Positions 48,310 to 58,228 of a stretch of DNA of 64,000 nucleotides are shown in pieces. How positions within the stretch are numbered: position 1 is the stretch's first letter; each line of letters starts with the position of its first letter. The notes under the pieces are model-generated. The model was given only the letters and a program-made list of their open reading frames with translations, was not told the origin of the DNA and did no database searches. The position numbers and the translations under genes were made by a program. Source of the stretch: Kaistella yonginensis (GTDB lineage Bacteria > Bacteroidota > Bacteroidia > Flavobacteriales > Weeksellaceae); contig NZ_JAUFQB010000002.1 in assembly GCF_030409525.1 (NCBI RefSeq), positions 1 to 64,000 on the forward strand, given 5' to 3'.

Positions 48310-50218
48310 ATAAGTAACTTTTGCCTTGCATTATCATATTAAACTCAAATGTTAGATAATCTGCTATGGTGTTTTCAAAATCTTCTGCTTTCGGTATTTC
48401 GTCATTGAAATAGTAGAAAGAGTGCAACCATTCGTCTTCGGGTTCTATGGTGGTTTTTACCATAAATTTACTTTCAGCAGGTGCGTCGTGTAGCCAGCAG
48501 TTGAGCAAATGCGCTTTTCTTTCTTTGGCTCTTTCGGTTTCTACCAAACCTACGTGTTTACGCACCACATAGCCATCATCATCATAATTGATGAATTTGC
48601 AGAATTTCTTTTTAGAATGTGGTTTGTGTGCGGTGAAAATTGCAATACATGGATTGGTGCCCACCCCGTAAAAAGTTTCTTTGTTTAATGTGATTACACC
48701 TTCCAAAGTATGCTTGGTAAGAATGCGTTTTTTCACTTTCTTATCTTCAGAGGTTTTACCTACCATTGTTGACTGTGGAATTATCACAGCACAACGCCCG
48801 TTATCTGCCAAACCATCTAATAAATGCTCTATAAAATGAATTTCAGACAAGTGAGCCATGTCTTTTCCTTTTGCTTGTGAATAAGGAGGATTCATAAAAC
48901 CTATAGAATAATTTTTACTTCGTAAATCTTCAATAGAAACTTTTAAAAAATCTTTATTTTCAAGATTGCTTTTACCATCACCACGCAAAATCATATTGGT
49001 TGTAGCAATGGAAAACATATCTTCTCTTATTTCAATACCGTGCAATTGGTTTTTCTTTATTTCATGTTGGTCATCTTCTGATTTCACCAACTGTAACATT
49101 TTGTGCAGGGCAGAAATTAGAAAAGCAGAGGTGCCACAACAGGGATCAAAAACCCTATCTTTTGCTTGTATATCTACTAGATCGCAAAAAAGATCTGTTA
49201 TATGACTTGGGGTTAAAACCACACCAAGCGTTTGGCCGTCTCCTCCGCTGAAGCGTATAAACTCACCATAAAATAAACCTAGCAGATCTTCATTTGTATT
49301 TGCTTTTACAGAAGCAAGAATATTTTTCTCAATAAATTCAGTAAAAAATTTAAGGGGTGTTTTTGCTAATTCACTGGTTTGGTTGGTGTTTTTGAGTCGA
49401 TCATCAATTTGATTAAGAAGAGTTCTGTCTTTAATAATAATAAATTGGTTGAGAACTTTTTCTTTTTTTGTATCTGGCGTAACTTCCACACGCTTCATGT
49501 AATCTTCAATGGCAGTAAATATTTTTTGTCCGTCTGTTCTTACATTATCACCTGTTAAATCTACAGTCTTAAAATTAGGGTCGCTTAAAGCTAAAAGTAT
49601 TGCAGAAACTACCAGTGGTTTTTCATCGTCACCTAATTGCCCATAATTTCTTAAATATTCATGCAGTTCTTTTGCTTTTGTAATCAATTCATCTTTTTCC
49701 AAAATTTCTGGCGGGGTTTCGCCAAGCACTTGCTCACGGTAATATTTTTCTATATTCATTTCCGAGAAGTTTTCAAAATTTTCTACGGGTTTTAGAAGCG
49801 TGTATCCGTTTTCATCTATAAAAATAGGACGTATCGTATGGTGTTTTACATTTCCAGAACAACCAAAGGCAAATATCTTTTTGAAATTTGTATTGTTCAC
49901 GATATGTTTACCATAATGCAATGCTCCATTTTCAGCATAATCTTTCAAAGATTTCAGGTCACCTGCTAATTTAGTTTCTTCATCATCTGCATAGTTTGCT
50001 TGTTTATCAAGATCTGCTTTATCTTCTACGACGATAATAAAATCTTTGGAAATTCCTACAAATTCAGGAAATCCCACATTACCAGTTCCTTTTTTAGAAG
50101 CTGTTTTCAAAGCATCATTAATTTCTTTTATGCTGCTTCCATCCGCACTATATTTTATTTTTGCAATGTCTAGTAGCTTACTGATGAATAGATCTAGATC
50201 TTTTTCTTTTTTACTCAT
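48293..50218 (-). CDS. BcgI-like type IIB restriction-modification subunit (endonuclease plus N6-adenine methylase)
   Basis: The 641-residue protein has a PD-(D/E)XK-like N-terminus (PEF at 51-53, EDK at 65-67, i.e. PE-x12-EDK) and an N6-adenine methyltransferase with FDPCCGTSAF near 356 and NPPYSQ near 444. This layout and size match the RM subunit of BcgI (about 640 residues), which cuts on both sides of its site when joined to an S subunit. No separate HsdR is present, which also favours type IIB over type I. The partner S gene downstream is split. The prediction of the nuclease domain is by motif only. Confidence 0.75.
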   Translation of the reverse strand: MSKKEKDLDLFISKLLDIAKIKYSADGSSIKEINDALKTASKKGTGNVGFPEFVGISKDFIIVVEDKADLDKQANYADDEETKLAGDLKSLKDYAENGALHYGKHIVNNTNFKKIFAFGCSGNVKHHTIRPIFIDENGYTLLKPVENFENFSEMNIEKYYREQVLGETPPEILEKDELITKAKELHEYLRNYGQLGDDEKPLVVSAILLALSDPNFKTVDLTGDNVRTDGQKIFTAIEDYMKRVEVTPDTKKEKVLNQFIIIKDRTLLNQIDDRLKNTNQTSELAKTPLKFFTEFIEKNILASVKANTNEDLLGLFYGEFIRFSGGDGQTLGVVLTPSHITDLFCDLVDIQAKDRVFDPCCGTSAFLISALHKMLQLVKSEDDQHEIKKNQLHGIEIREDMFSIATTNMILRGDGKSNLENKDFLKVSIEDLRSKNYSIGFMNPPYSQAKGKDMAHLSEIHFIEHLLDGLADNGRCAVIIPQSTMVGKTSEDKKVKKRILTKHTLEGVITLNKETFYGVGTNPCIAIFTAHKPHSKKKFCKFINYDDDGYVVRKHVGLVETERAKERKAHLLNCWLHDAPAESKFMVKTTIEPEDEWLHSFYYFNDEIPKAEDFENTIADYLTFEFNMIMQGKSYLFENAE

Positions 50219-50500
50219 TTGTTTAAAATATCGAGATTTTTTTATCTTTTCGCAAGTTGTTATTCAGTGAATTTGCCATAGCCCAAAGATAATTATTTGC
50301 AGCAAACCGCCCAAACCTATTTGCAAACCTATAATTTCTGGTCTTAGACCTCATAGATGAGGTCTGCCACCTCAACCATTACCCTTACCAACCTAAATTT
50401 TCCGGTCTGCAACCTCAATGATGGGGTTTGAGACCGGAAATTTCGGGTTCGCAACCTAATGCTTCGGCTCATCAACAGAAATCCATGCTCCCCGTTCCTA
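50219..50500. repeat. Cluster of AACCTCA/GACCGGAA palindromic repeats
   Basis: The 333-nt gap upstream of the restriction genes contains AGACCTCAT-AG-ATGAGGTCT (50346-50365, perfect), then a longer inverted repeat whose arms are TTCCGGTCT/AGACCGGAA and AACCTCA/TGGGGTT around 50400-50445. Related words (CAAACCTA, CAACCTAA, CACCTCAACC) recur between them. This is probably a flavobacterial intergenic repeat family. No gene is seen. Confidence 0.5.
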
Positions 50501-50538
50501 AAAAAAGCAGCCTGCGAAACCGCAGACTGCTTTTTTTT
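50500..50538 (-). terminator. Terminator of the 163-residue protein gene
   Basis: AAAGCAG, CTGCG and CGCAG, CTGCTTT form a stem with one mismatch and A/T runs on both sides, so it could work in both directions. Confidence 0.75.
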
Positions 50539-50551
50539 TAGAAAAACCCTT

Positions 50552-51043
50552 TCATGGGTTGGGTTCGGTTGGGTTTCCACCGCTCGTTTTCCCGCTGCGC
50601 GCAAAGAATTGTTTCAGCTCTGCCCGTTTCGTTTCGTAACCGGGTGATTGCGAACCTGCTTTGTAATTGGTATACGCATAATCATCCAGTGCGCTTTGGT
50701 AATTGTCGTAATCGTGCAAGATTTTGGTATTCTTGATGCGTTCTTGCAGTGCGCCCAAACGATTCTGAATACTTTCCATCAGCTCGCGGCTTTGGTAATC
50801 TTTTTCAAACTCTTCCCAATCAAGATCGGGAACGGAGAGACCGGGGCTGGTTTTACGGTAATCCCGCACTTTGTTTACGAACAGTTTATTTTGCTCGTTG
50901 ACGCTCCCATAGGATTGGCGCTCTTCGGGCGTTAAAGTTACGGTAAGCATTGCAAGCGCATTTTCTAAATCTGTAAGTGAATCATGAATTTGCGTAATCT
51001 GAGCTTCGGTCAGATGGCTGTTGTTGAGGTTGTTAATTGGCAT
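50552..51043 (-). CDS. Conserved hypothetical protein, 163 residues
   Basis: I do not recognise a function. The protein is soluble and mostly helical, with no signal peptide: N-terminal HLTEAQITQIHDSLTDLENAL, a middle region DLDWEEFEKDYQSRELMESIQNRL and a proline/asparagine-rich tail. A TACTTTTG -7 element lies at 51074-51081, about 30 nt upstream, and a terminator follows, so the gene is its own unit. Confidence 0.6.
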   Translation of the reverse strand: MPINNLNNSHLTEAQITQIHDSLTDLENALAMLTVTLTPEERQSYGSVNEQNKLFVNKVRDYRKTSPGLSVPDLDWEEFEKDYQSRELMESIQNRLGALQERIKNTKILHDYDNYQSALDDYAYTNYKAGSQSPGYETKRAELKQFFARSGKTSGGNPTEPNP

Positions 51044-51175
51044 AACTTTTTATTTTTTTTATGGTTATTAAGACAAAAGTAGTAAGTTATTTGCTCATAT
51101 TTTACCGTCAATTCACCCATTTTTTTTTGGATTAATGGCAAATGATTCATCTATAAAGCAGGGTCATTATTCTCC

Positions 51176-51208
51176 CAAAAAAAACTGCCGAAGAAAAACT
51201 CCGGCAGT
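51176..51208 (-). terminator. pyk terminator
   Basis: On the minus strand ACTGCCG and CGGCAGT are followed by eight T. Confidence 0.8.
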
Positions 51209-51240
51209 AGTATAGGGCAAGTGCATCGCTTGATGATTCA

Positions 51241-52686
51241 CTAAATCGTCGTCAATCGTAAAGTATTCGTTTTGCCATCTTCGTACGCTGGGGTAGCGTT
51301 GAGGTTCAGTACAAAATCGCCTTGCTGCACGTACCCGTGGGTATGCGCCAACATGTTCACTTGTATAATCGTTTCGTCGGTAGATTTTTGCATATCGTAA
51401 TAAAACGCCCGAACGCCCCATAATAAATTCAACATCGTGATTACGCGCTTGTTCGAGCTGAACACGATGATATTAGAATTTGGTCGGTGGGCAGCAATTT
51501 GAAAGGCCGTATACCCTGAATAGGTTAAAGTAATAATTCCTTCTACATTGGTCGTTTTGGCAATTCTTACCGCTGCCAGGCAAATTCTTTTGGTAATAAA
51601 ACGCTCATCGATACAGTCGAAATCATGCTCGATGGGCGAGTTTTTTGTTCTGTAAAAATGGGATTGTTCTATATTTTTAATGATCTTAGACATGTTTTTT
51701 ACCACGTCTACCGGGTAGCGCCCCACTGAAGTTTCCCCAGAAAGCATCACCGCATCGGCACCATCGAGCACAGAGTTGGCAACGTCGTTTACTTCGGCTC
51801 TGGTGGGTGTTAAGCTGGTAATCATTGTTTCCATCATTTGGGTGGCAATAATTACGGGTTTTGAATATTTACGGGCTTTTTCTACCAGGTTTTTTTGGAT
51901 GGCAGGAACTTCTTCCATAGGAACTTCGACCCCCAAATCGCCACGTGCAACCATTAACCCATCACATTCCATCAGGATTTCGTCAATATTTTTGACTCCT
52001 TCTGGTTTTTCAATTTTTGCAATGATTGGTGTTTTCTGCTTGTTGGTCGGATGGTTTTTAATGATTTCTTTCAAATCAATAATATCCTGTGCATGGCGTA
52101 CGAATGATAGTGCAATCCAATCCAACTCCAGATCTAAAATAAAATTGGCATCCTCGATATCCTTCTCTGTTAAAGCCGGTAATGACACATTCGTATTGGG
52201 AAGATTCACTCCCTTCTTGGAACTTAACGGTCCACCTTGAATGGTTTTCGCTTTTACGGTATCAATGTTATTGGTTTCGGTAACTTCTAAGACTAATTTT
52301 CCATCATCGATCAAAATTCTTTCGCCAACTTTTACATCTTGCGGGAATTTCTGGTAGGTCATATACACCTTGGTAGAATCTCCTTCTATTTTTTCATTAG
52401 TAAAGGTGAGGATGTCTCCCGGATTCAAATAAGATCCTTCTTTCACCACGCCTACCCGAAGTTTCGGACCTTGTAAATCTCCTAAGATTCCTACAGATTG
52501 CCCCAATTCTTGGTTTATTTCCCTAATCGTCTCTACATTTTTTCGTACGATATCGTAATCTGCATGCGAAAAATTTATTCTGAAAACATCAACTCCAGCT
52601 TGTACCAGTTGCATCATGGTTTCTTTGTCAGAAGATGCAGGTCCAAGGGTTGCGATTATTTTTGTCTTTTTTAAATATTTATTCAT
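51241..52686 (-). CDS. pyk: Pyruvate kinase
   Basis: Pyruvate kinase makes ATP and pyruvate from phosphoenolpyruvate, the last step of glycolysis. It begins TKIIATLGPASSDKE with the substrate-binding region, has IAKIEKPEGVKNIDEI near residue 221 and the signature MVARGDLGVEVPMEEVP near 250. The 481 residues are full length. Its start overlaps the IPExxxVDY gene by eight bases. It ends the acpP-fabF-rnc unit. Confidence 0.96.
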   Translation of the reverse strand: MNKYLKKTKIIATLGPASSDKETMMQLVQAGVDVFRINFSHADYDIVRKNVETIREINQELGQSVGILGDLQGPKLRVGVVKEGSYLNPGDILTFTNEKIEGDSTKVYMTYQKFPQDVKVGERILIDDGKLVLEVTETNNIDTVKAKTIQGGPLSSKKGVNLPNTNVSLPALTEKDIEDANFILDLELDWIALSFVRHAQDIIDLKEIIKNHPTNKQKTPIIAKIEKPEGVKNIDEILMECDGLMVARGDLGVEVPMEEVPAIQKNLVEKARKYSKPVIIATQMMETMITSLTPTRAEVNDVANSVLDGADAVMLSGETSVGRYPVDVVKNMSKIIKNIEQSHFYRTKNSPIEHDFDCIDERFITKRICLAAVRIAKTTNVEGIITLTYSGYTAFQIAAHRPNSNIIVFSSNKRVITMLNLLWGVRAFYYDMQKSTDETIIQVNMLAHTHGYVQQGDFVLNLNATPAYEDGKTNTLRLTTI

Positions 52687-53149
52687 AATATTGAATTAAT
52701 TGATAAAGCTCCTCGTTCGGGCTTAAAGGAAAATCCTGTATTTGAAACATTAGATTTTCAGGGAGCAAAATTACTGAAAAATCGCCAAATGGTTCTGATG
52801 TTTTAATAAGGTAATCAACATCGGGTGAATTTCCGAGTAAATACTTCGTATCTTCTTCTGTATTAAACAGTTCCGTTATTTTCTTTTTTTGAATGCTGTG
52901 ATGGGATCGGTTGGCAATGATGTGAATACAAATTTTGGAGTCGTGATGAAAAGCTTCAAATCGGGCGAAATGGTAGTCAAAATAAACCCCTTGGAAAATT
53001 AAATCTGAAATTCTCTTAAACTTGAAATCGTTCAATTCATTGATATGGTAAAAGAGTTCGTAGTCTGCAACTTCTTTAACCAGACGAACCAATCCTAAAG
53101 TAATGGTATCATCTTCATCAATCTCGAGGGTGAACTTTTGGGTTTTCAA
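52679..53149 (-). CDS. IPExxxVDY-family protein
   Basis: A 156-residue family limited to Bacteroidota and found between rnc and pyk, as here. Its name motif is degenerate, reading SPDVDY near residue 108 with the conserved VDY. The function is unknown. It overlaps rnc by 32 nt and pyk by eight, suggesting tight translational coupling. Confidence 0.75.
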   Translation of the reverse strand: MKTQKFTLEIDEDDTITLGLVRLVKEVADYELFYHINELNDFKFKRISDLIFQGVYFDYHFARFEAFHHDSKICIHIIANRSHHSIQKKKITELFNTEEDTKYLLGNSPDVDYLIKTSEPFGDFSVILLPENLMFQIQDFPLSPNEELYQLIQYYE

Positions 53150-53888
53150 GAATACTTTGTTTTTTGTTTAACATATAAAAAGCCCTTTGCGCAGCTTTTT
53201 CCTCGGCTTTTTTCTTTGATGTTTCGGTAGCATTAGAAATTTTTTCGTCATCAAGCCATACATAGGTTCTAAAAACCAAATGTTTATTTGGCTGTGTTTC
53301 TTCTAAAGTCTCGTATTTAATGACTACTTTTTTCTTTTGGCTCCATTCTAGCAAAAGACCTTTATAACTTACGATTTTATGTTCAAGTTTATTAATTTCT
53401 GAGGGCGTTAATAATCTTTCTAAGATAATTTTTCTACAGATGTCATATCCTTGATCCAAATAAATTGCGCCAACAAGTGCTTCAAAAAGATTTCCGGTAA
53501 GATTTTCACTGAGCGCAGTCTTCGATTCATTCTGTAGAAAACGAGTCAATGTAAGTTCTGTACCTAATTTATTAAGATTTTTTCTATTGACGATTTTCGA
53601 CTTCATTTGGGTGAGGTATCCTTCATTAGCTCCCGGATAAATTTCAAAAAGATGGCACGAAATAATGGTTCCCAATACCGAATCACCTAAAAACTCTAGT
53701 CGTTCATAGTTTTTGGTTTGCGTCTTTTTATTTGATGTTTTTAAAGAAAATGCTTCGCGGTAAAGATTAATATCTAAAACTGAACAACCGGTAATTTTGG
53801 TTATTTCATTGCTTAAATAATAGTCTTTCTCCGATAGATTTTTTTTTCTTTTGGCTAGGAATTTAGAAATGTATTTCTTTAACTCCAT
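53118..53888 (-). CDS. rnc: Ribonuclease III
   Basis: RNase III cuts double-stranded RNA, including rRNA precursors. The signature ERLEFLGDSVLG, the second acidic region NLFEALVGAIYLDQG and a C-terminal double-stranded RNA-binding domain (KGLLLEWSQKK... KKKAEEKAAQRAFYML) are present. I start at 53888 (MELKKYISKF, 256 residues), 13 nt after the fabF stop; the longer frame from 53924 would overlap fabF by 23 nt and add a non-family extension. Confidence 0.93.
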   Translation of the reverse strand: MELKKYISKFLAKRKKNLSEKDYYLSNEITKITGCSVLDINLYREAFSLKTSNKKTQTKNYERLEFLGDSVLGTIISCHLFEIYPGANEGYLTQMKSKIVNRKNLNKLGTELTLTRFLQNESKTALSENLTGNLFEALVGAIYLDQGYDICRKIILERLLTPSEINKLEHKIVSYKGLLLEWSQKKKVVIKYETLEETQPNKHLVFRTYVWLDDEKISNATETSKKKAEEKAAQRAFYMLNKKQSILENPKVHPRD

Positions 53889-53901
53889 AGAATGTAGAGG
53901 C

Positions 53902-55146
53902 TTAAAATTTGGTAAAGAGTACACAAGCGTTGTGACCGCCGAACCCGAAAGTATTACTCATCGCAACCTTCACTTCTTTTTTTACGGCATGATTAAAGGT
54001 GAAATTTAATCTGCTGTCAATTCTTTCATCATCTGTAAAATGATTGATGGTAGGAGGAACGATATTATGAATAATCGTGTGTATTGCAGCTATTGCTTCA
54101 ATAACTCCGGCTGCACCCAATAAATGGCCTGTCATCGATTTGGTTGAGTTGATCTGAATGTCGAAAGCGTGCTCTCCTAATAGCTTAGAAATTGCGTTCG
54201 ATTCTGCAATATCTCCCAATGGAGTAGAGGTGCCATGCATATTGATGTGGTCTACATCATTGGCAGAAAGTCCTGCATCTTCTAAACAGTTTTTCATGAC
54301 AAGATAAGCGCCCAAACCTTCAGGGTGGGGTGCCGTCATGTGATAGGCATCAGCACTCATTCCACCGCCTTTTAGTTCAGCATAAATTGTAGCGCCTCTT
54401 TTTACTGCATGTTCATATTCTTCCAAAATAATGGTTCCTGCTCCTTCGCCTAAGACAAAACCATCTCGGTCTTTATCAAAAGGTCTTGATGCTGTTGTGG
54501 GATCATCATTTCTGGTTGAAAGTGCCATCATTGCATTAAATCCACCTACGCCACTTGCAGTTACTGCTGCCTCCGATCCGCCGCATACGATCACATCTGC
54601 TTTTCCTAATTGGATGAGCATTTTTGCGTCGATAATTGCATTTGCAGAAGAAGCACAGGCTGAGACCGTAGTGTAGTTGGGACCATGAAATCCATATTCT
54701 ATTGAAATTTGTCCCCCAGTAATATCGGCAATCATCTTTGGAATAAAGAAGGGATTAAATCGGGGAATTTCTGTATTTGCCCAACCCAAAACTTCTTTTT
54801 CAAAAGTTTCTAAACCGCCAATTCCGGAACCCCAAATTACGCCGACACGGTTTTTGTCTACGTTGGCCTCCATAATTCCAGAGTGTGTTACGGCTTCTCT
54901 TGCTGCAACTACACCTAGCTGGGTATTTCTATCCATTTTTTTGGCTTCTTTCTTATCGAAATGTTCCAAAGGATCGAAATTTTTAACTTCGCAGGCAAAT
55001 TTGGTTTTGAAATTTGTGGCATCAAAAAGAGTAATAGGAGCGGCTCCGCTCTCACCTTTCACAAGGCTTTCCCAGAAATCTTTGGCGTTTTTCCCAACAG
55101 GTGTAATCGCGCCGAAACCAGTTACAACTACTCTTTTTAATTCCAT
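53902..55146 (-). CDS. fabF: 3-oxoacyl-ACP synthase II (FabF)
   Basis: This condensing enzyme extends fatty acids by two carbons from malonyl-ACP. The Cys-His-His triad is in SACASSANAI, HGTSTPLGD and GHLLGAAG. The 414-residue length fits. It follows acpP by 25 nt, so the carrier protein and enzyme are made together. Confidence 0.96.
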   Translation of the reverse strand: MELKRVVVTGFGAITPVGKNAKDFWESLVKGESGAAPITLFDATNFKTKFACEVKNFDPLEHFDKKEAKKMDRNTQLGVVAAREAVTHSGIMEANVDKNRVGVIWGSGIGGLETFEKEVLGWANTEIPRFNPFFIPKMIADITGGQISIEYGFHGPNYTTVSACASSANAIIDAKMLIQLGKADVIVCGGSEAAVTASGVGGFNAMMALSTRNDDPTTASRPFDKDRDGFVLGEGAGTIILEEYEHAVKRGATIYAELKGGGMSADAYHMTAPHPEGLGAYLVMKNCLEDAGLSANDVDHINMHGTSTPLGDIAESNAISKLLGEHAFDIQINSTKSMTGHLLGAAGVIEAIAAIHTIIHNIVPPTINHFTDDERIDSRLNFTFNHAVKKEVKVAMSNTFGFGGHNACVLFTKF

Positions 55147-55171
55147 AAATTTTTTCTTTGTTGATAGAATA

Positions 55172-55411
55172 TTATTTGTTCACTACTTCTTCAATGTAAG
55201 CAATAGCGTGTCCTACCGTAGTAATTTTTTCTGCTTGATCATCAGGAATCTGAATATTAAATTCTTTTTCGAATTCCATGATTAATTCTACAGTATCCAA
55301 AGAATCAGCTCCTAAATCGTTAGTGAAGCTAGCTTCTGGAGTTACTTCTGTTTCTTCAACGTCGAGTTTATCAGCGATAATGGCTTTTACTCTTGATGCA
55401 ATGTCTGACAT
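55172..55411 (-). CDS. acpP: Acyl carrier protein
   Basis: The 79-residue acidic four-helix carrier has the phosphopantetheine serine at residue 37 in [10 protein letters not shown]. It carries growing fatty acids for FabF, encoded just downstream. A TATCTTTG -7 element lies at 55444-55451. It heads the acpP-fabF-rnc-IPExxxVDY-pyk unit. Confidence 0.97.
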   Translation of the reverse strand: MSDIASRVKAIIADKLDVEETEVTPEASFTNDLGADSLDTVELIMEFEKEFNIQIPDDQAEKITTVGHAIAYIEEVVNK

Positions 55412-55443
55412 AGTAAATTATTTTAGTTAATTGTTAGTTGCTG

Positions 55444-55451
55444 CAAAGATA
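55444..55451 (-). promoter_or_regulatory. acpP -7 element (TATCTTTG)
   Basis: An exact TAnnTTTG on the minus strand, 32 nt upstream of acpP; the -33 position reads TTC, not TTG. The rest of the 324-nt gap up to 55735 shows nothing I can name. Confidence 0.5.
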
Positions 55452-55735
55452 TAAAATTCTTTAACATTTGAACTTTTTTTACCAAAATTTAAATAATTGG
55501 TGAATTGGTGTTTAATGATGCTTGAATTTCCCTCACATTATTTTTAATGCGGCTAATGTAATGTTATTATCACACAATGCCGGCTTTTTTGAGTGATTGT
55601 TTTGTGGTAGAAAGGCAGTTACTACTTTAGATATGTAATTTTTTCACTGTGAAAATTGTAGAAGAATACAAAGTATTTTGATTTGTTTTTCATGTTAAAT
55701 GCGGATTAATCTTTATGAAATGATCCTGATGCTAA

Positions 55736-56656
55736 TTAATTTTTGAGCATCAACCATTCATTAATCAAAGAAGCAGCTAGTCTGGCGGTAATTTCATTCG
55801 GGTCGTATGCGGGATTTACTTCAGCAACATCCATTGCGAGAAGCTTCTCCGAGTTCATCAGTTTTTTTAAGACATGCATAAAAGCAGCATCTGCAAAAAT
55901 CCCATTATAAGCCAAGGCAGAAACTCCTGGAGCAATCGAAACATTGAAAACATCCATGCAAATCGTGAGGTAAATTAGATCTGCTTCTTCTATAAATGCA
56001 TCGATTTTCGTATAAATAGTCGGAAGGTTTTCAAAGAATATTTCCTCAGCTAAAATATATTTCATTCCGTATTGATGTGCAGTATCAAAAAGTTTAAGCG
56101 TATTTGAATTTCTTTGAATTCCGATATGCAAAGAATGAATATCGCCTTCCTGCGTAATTTGCCAAAATCCTGTTCCAGAACTTGCGCCAATTTCCGGGTC
56201 GATTTCTCGATTATCGAAATGCGCATCAATATTAATAATACCGATTTTTTTAGTCGGAAATGTGTTTTTAATTCCAGAATAATGACCGAACATTACTTCG
56301 TGACCGCCTCCGAAAACGATTGATTTTCCGCCTTTTTCTAAAGTTTTTTGAACTTTTTCAGCGAGTTCGTTTTGAGATTTTTCCAGATTTCCATCTTCAC
56401 AAGAAACATTTCCAAAATCTTTTAATTTAAATTGAGGATTGATCACCGGAAAATTAGAAATATTTTTCCGAATAAGATCTGGAGCATCTTTCGCACCGAT
56501 TCTTCCTTTGTTTCTTTTCACGCCTTCATCAACCCCAAAACCATGTAACACGAAATCGTTCGTTGAAATGTTGTCATAATTTTCCTCCAAAGAAACTCTT
56601 TGAAAAATTCTATGATAGAGTGGTTCATCACCATCGAAACGTCCTGTCCAAATCAT
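55736..56656 (-). CDS. hutG: Formimidoylglutamase (arginase family)
   Basis: The protein belongs to the ureohydrolase family: GGGHEVMFGH and NIDAHFDNR hold the first manganese ligands, and CMDVFNVSIAPGVSA has the HutG-type pattern in place of the DxD of arginases and agmatinases. HutG splits N-formimidoyl-glutamate to glutamate and formamide in histidine breakdown. No other hut gene is near; instead it ends a cluster with paaE and paaA. An agmatinase-like role cannot be excluded. Confidence 0.75.
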   Translation of the reverse strand: MIWTGRFDGDEPLYHRIFQRVSLEENYDNISTNDFVLHGFGVDEGVKRNKGRIGAKDAPDLIRKNISNFPVINPQFKLKDFGNVSCEDGNLEKSQNELAEKVQKTLEKGGKSIVFGGGHEVMFGHYSGIKNTFPTKKIGIINIDAHFDNREIDPEIGASSGTGFWQITQEGDIHSLHIGIQRNSNTLKLFDTAHQYGMKYILAEEIFFENLPTIYTKIDAFIEEADLIYLTICMDVFNVSIAPGVSALAYNGIFADAAFMHVLKKLMNSEKLLAMDVAEVNPAYDPNEITARLAASLINEWLMLKN

Positions 56657-56659
56657 TCT

Positions 56660-57250
56660 TTAGAATTTTATTTTAAATTGGGTTTCTATGTAATTTAAGA
56701 TTTCAACAAAACTTTTCAGTTCATCAATTTCTGGAAATTTTTCTAAATAGGATTTAGGATTAGAATACATGAAGTTATTTATGAAGTTTCCATTTTTGTA
56801 TTTTACATCATAAACAGTTCCATCCATTACCATAATTTTCGCAGTTAAAATGGCATTTTCCTTTATATCCTCATCAAAAATAATTTCGCTTTTTTCCTTT
56901 TTATATTGAAAGGACTTTTCATCTGGTAAATATTGGATATTTCTGATTTGAAAATTCATGAAATCAGTTTCATCTGCTTTTAATTTAGTAATTCTTGGTT
57001 CAATTATTTTGAATTCATGAGCACCATACTCTGAAGGAAAGTTCCAACTTATTAATTCAGCATTCCACTTTTTATTTTGGAAATAAATTCTAAAAATTTC
57101 ACCACCATTTAGAATTGAATAAATTTTATAAATTCTTATTTCTTTTTCATTTTGAATTTTTTCTGGAATTTTCGCACAAAAATCTGCTCCTTTTTGCGCA
57201 TTACAAATCAAAGCGAATAAAATAAAAAATATGTGTAATGAACTTCTCAC
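56660..57250 (-). CDS. Exported protein of unknown function
   Basis: A signal peptide (HIFFILFALICNAQ) precedes ~175 residues with no recognised family; the middle is beta-rich and lysine-rich. It starts eight bases after the paaA stop and ends four before hutG, so it is in one transcript with both, though an exported protein is unexpected in a phenylacetate operon. Confidence 0.6.
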   Translation of the reverse strand: MRSSLHIFFILFALICNAQKGADFCAKIPEKIQNEKEIRIYKIYSILNGGEIFRIYFQNKKWNAELISWNFPSEYGAHEFKIIEPRITKLKADETDFMNFQIRNIQYLPDEKSFQYKKEKSEIIFDEDIKENAILTAKIMVMDGTVYDVKYKNGNFINNFMYSNPKSYLEKFPEIDELKSFVEILNYIETQFKIKF

Positions 57251-57257
57251 TAAAGAA

Positions 57258-58199
57258 TTATTTCAATTCAAATTCTTTCTCTTTCCCCGCAAAAGCCATC
57301 GCCGCATCTTTTACCCAAGAATGATCTTTCTGTGCTTTTCTTTTCGTTTCCAATCGTTTTTTATTACACGGTCCATTTCCTTTCAAAACTTCCATAAATT
57401 CATCCCATGGTAATTCTCCGAAATCGTAATGTTGCGTTTCTTCATTCCATTTCAAATTTTCATCGGGAATTTTTAAACCTAAAAACTCTGCTTGAGAAAC
57501 GGTAACATCTACAAAACGCTGTCGCAAATCATCATTGCTTTCTCTTTTTACGCGATAGTTCATCGATTTTTGAGAGTTCGGAGAATCAGCATCATTCGGT
57601 CCAAACATCATCAAAGCAGGCCACCAAAAACGGTTCAACGCTTCTTGTGCTAGATCTTTTTGTTCTTTTGTTCCACGGCAAAGTGTCATCAGAATTTCAT
57701 AACCTTGCCTTTGGTGAAAAGATTCTTCTTTGCAAATTCTGACCATCGCGCGGGAATAGGGTCCGTAAGAATTTCCCATCAACATTACTTGATTCATAAT
57801 TGCAGCACCATCAACCAGCCAACCAATCGCACCAATATCTGCCCAAGAAAGTGCAGGATAATTGAAAATACTGGAATATTTTGCTTTTCCAGAAAGCATA
57901 TCATTATAGGTGGAATCTCGATCTGCACCGTTTTCACCGTTGTTCAAAGTTTCGGTTGCGGCGTACAAATATAATCCATGACCTGCTTCATCTTGAATTT
58001 TGGCTAAAAGTGCCATTTTTCGCCTTAAAGTTGGTGCTCGCGAAATCCAGTTGGCTTCTGGCAACATCCCCACAATTTCGGAGTGGGCGTGTTGTGAAAT
58101 CTGGCGAACCAACAGTTTTCTGTAATCATCGGGCATTACATCTTTTGGTTCTACTTTATTTTCTGCTTGTACGTATTCTAAAAATTTTTCTTGATTCAT
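57258..58199 (-). CDS. paaA: 1,2-phenylacetyl-CoA epoxidase subunit PaaA
   Basis: PaaA is the catalytic, di-iron subunit of the monooxygenase that epoxidises phenylacetyl-CoA. The ferritin-like motifs include [17 protein letters not shown] near residue 36 and [13 protein letters not shown] near 67, with [13 protein letters not shown] near 158. The 313-residue length fits. In other bacteria PaaA needs PaaC for folding and PaaB, PaaE for electron flow; only paaE is seen here. Confidence 0.93.
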   Translation of the reverse strand: MNQEKFLEYVQAENKVEPKDVMPDDYRKLLVRQISQHAHSEIVGMLPEANWISRAPTLRRKMALLAKIQDEAGHGLYLYAATETLNNGENGADRDSTYNDMLSGKAKYSSIFNYPALSWADIGAIGWLVDGAAIMNQVMLMGNSYGPYSRAMVRICKEESFHQRQGYEILMTLCRGTKEQKDLAQEALNRFWWPALMMFGPNDADSPNSQKSMNYRVKRESNDDLRQRFVDVTVSQAEFLGLKIPDENLKWNEETQHYDFGELPWDEFMEVLKGNGPCNKKRLETKRKAQKDHSWVKDAAMAFAGKEKEFELK

Positions 58200-58228
58200 G
58201 TTGATTGATTTATTGCTCGTGATATGAG

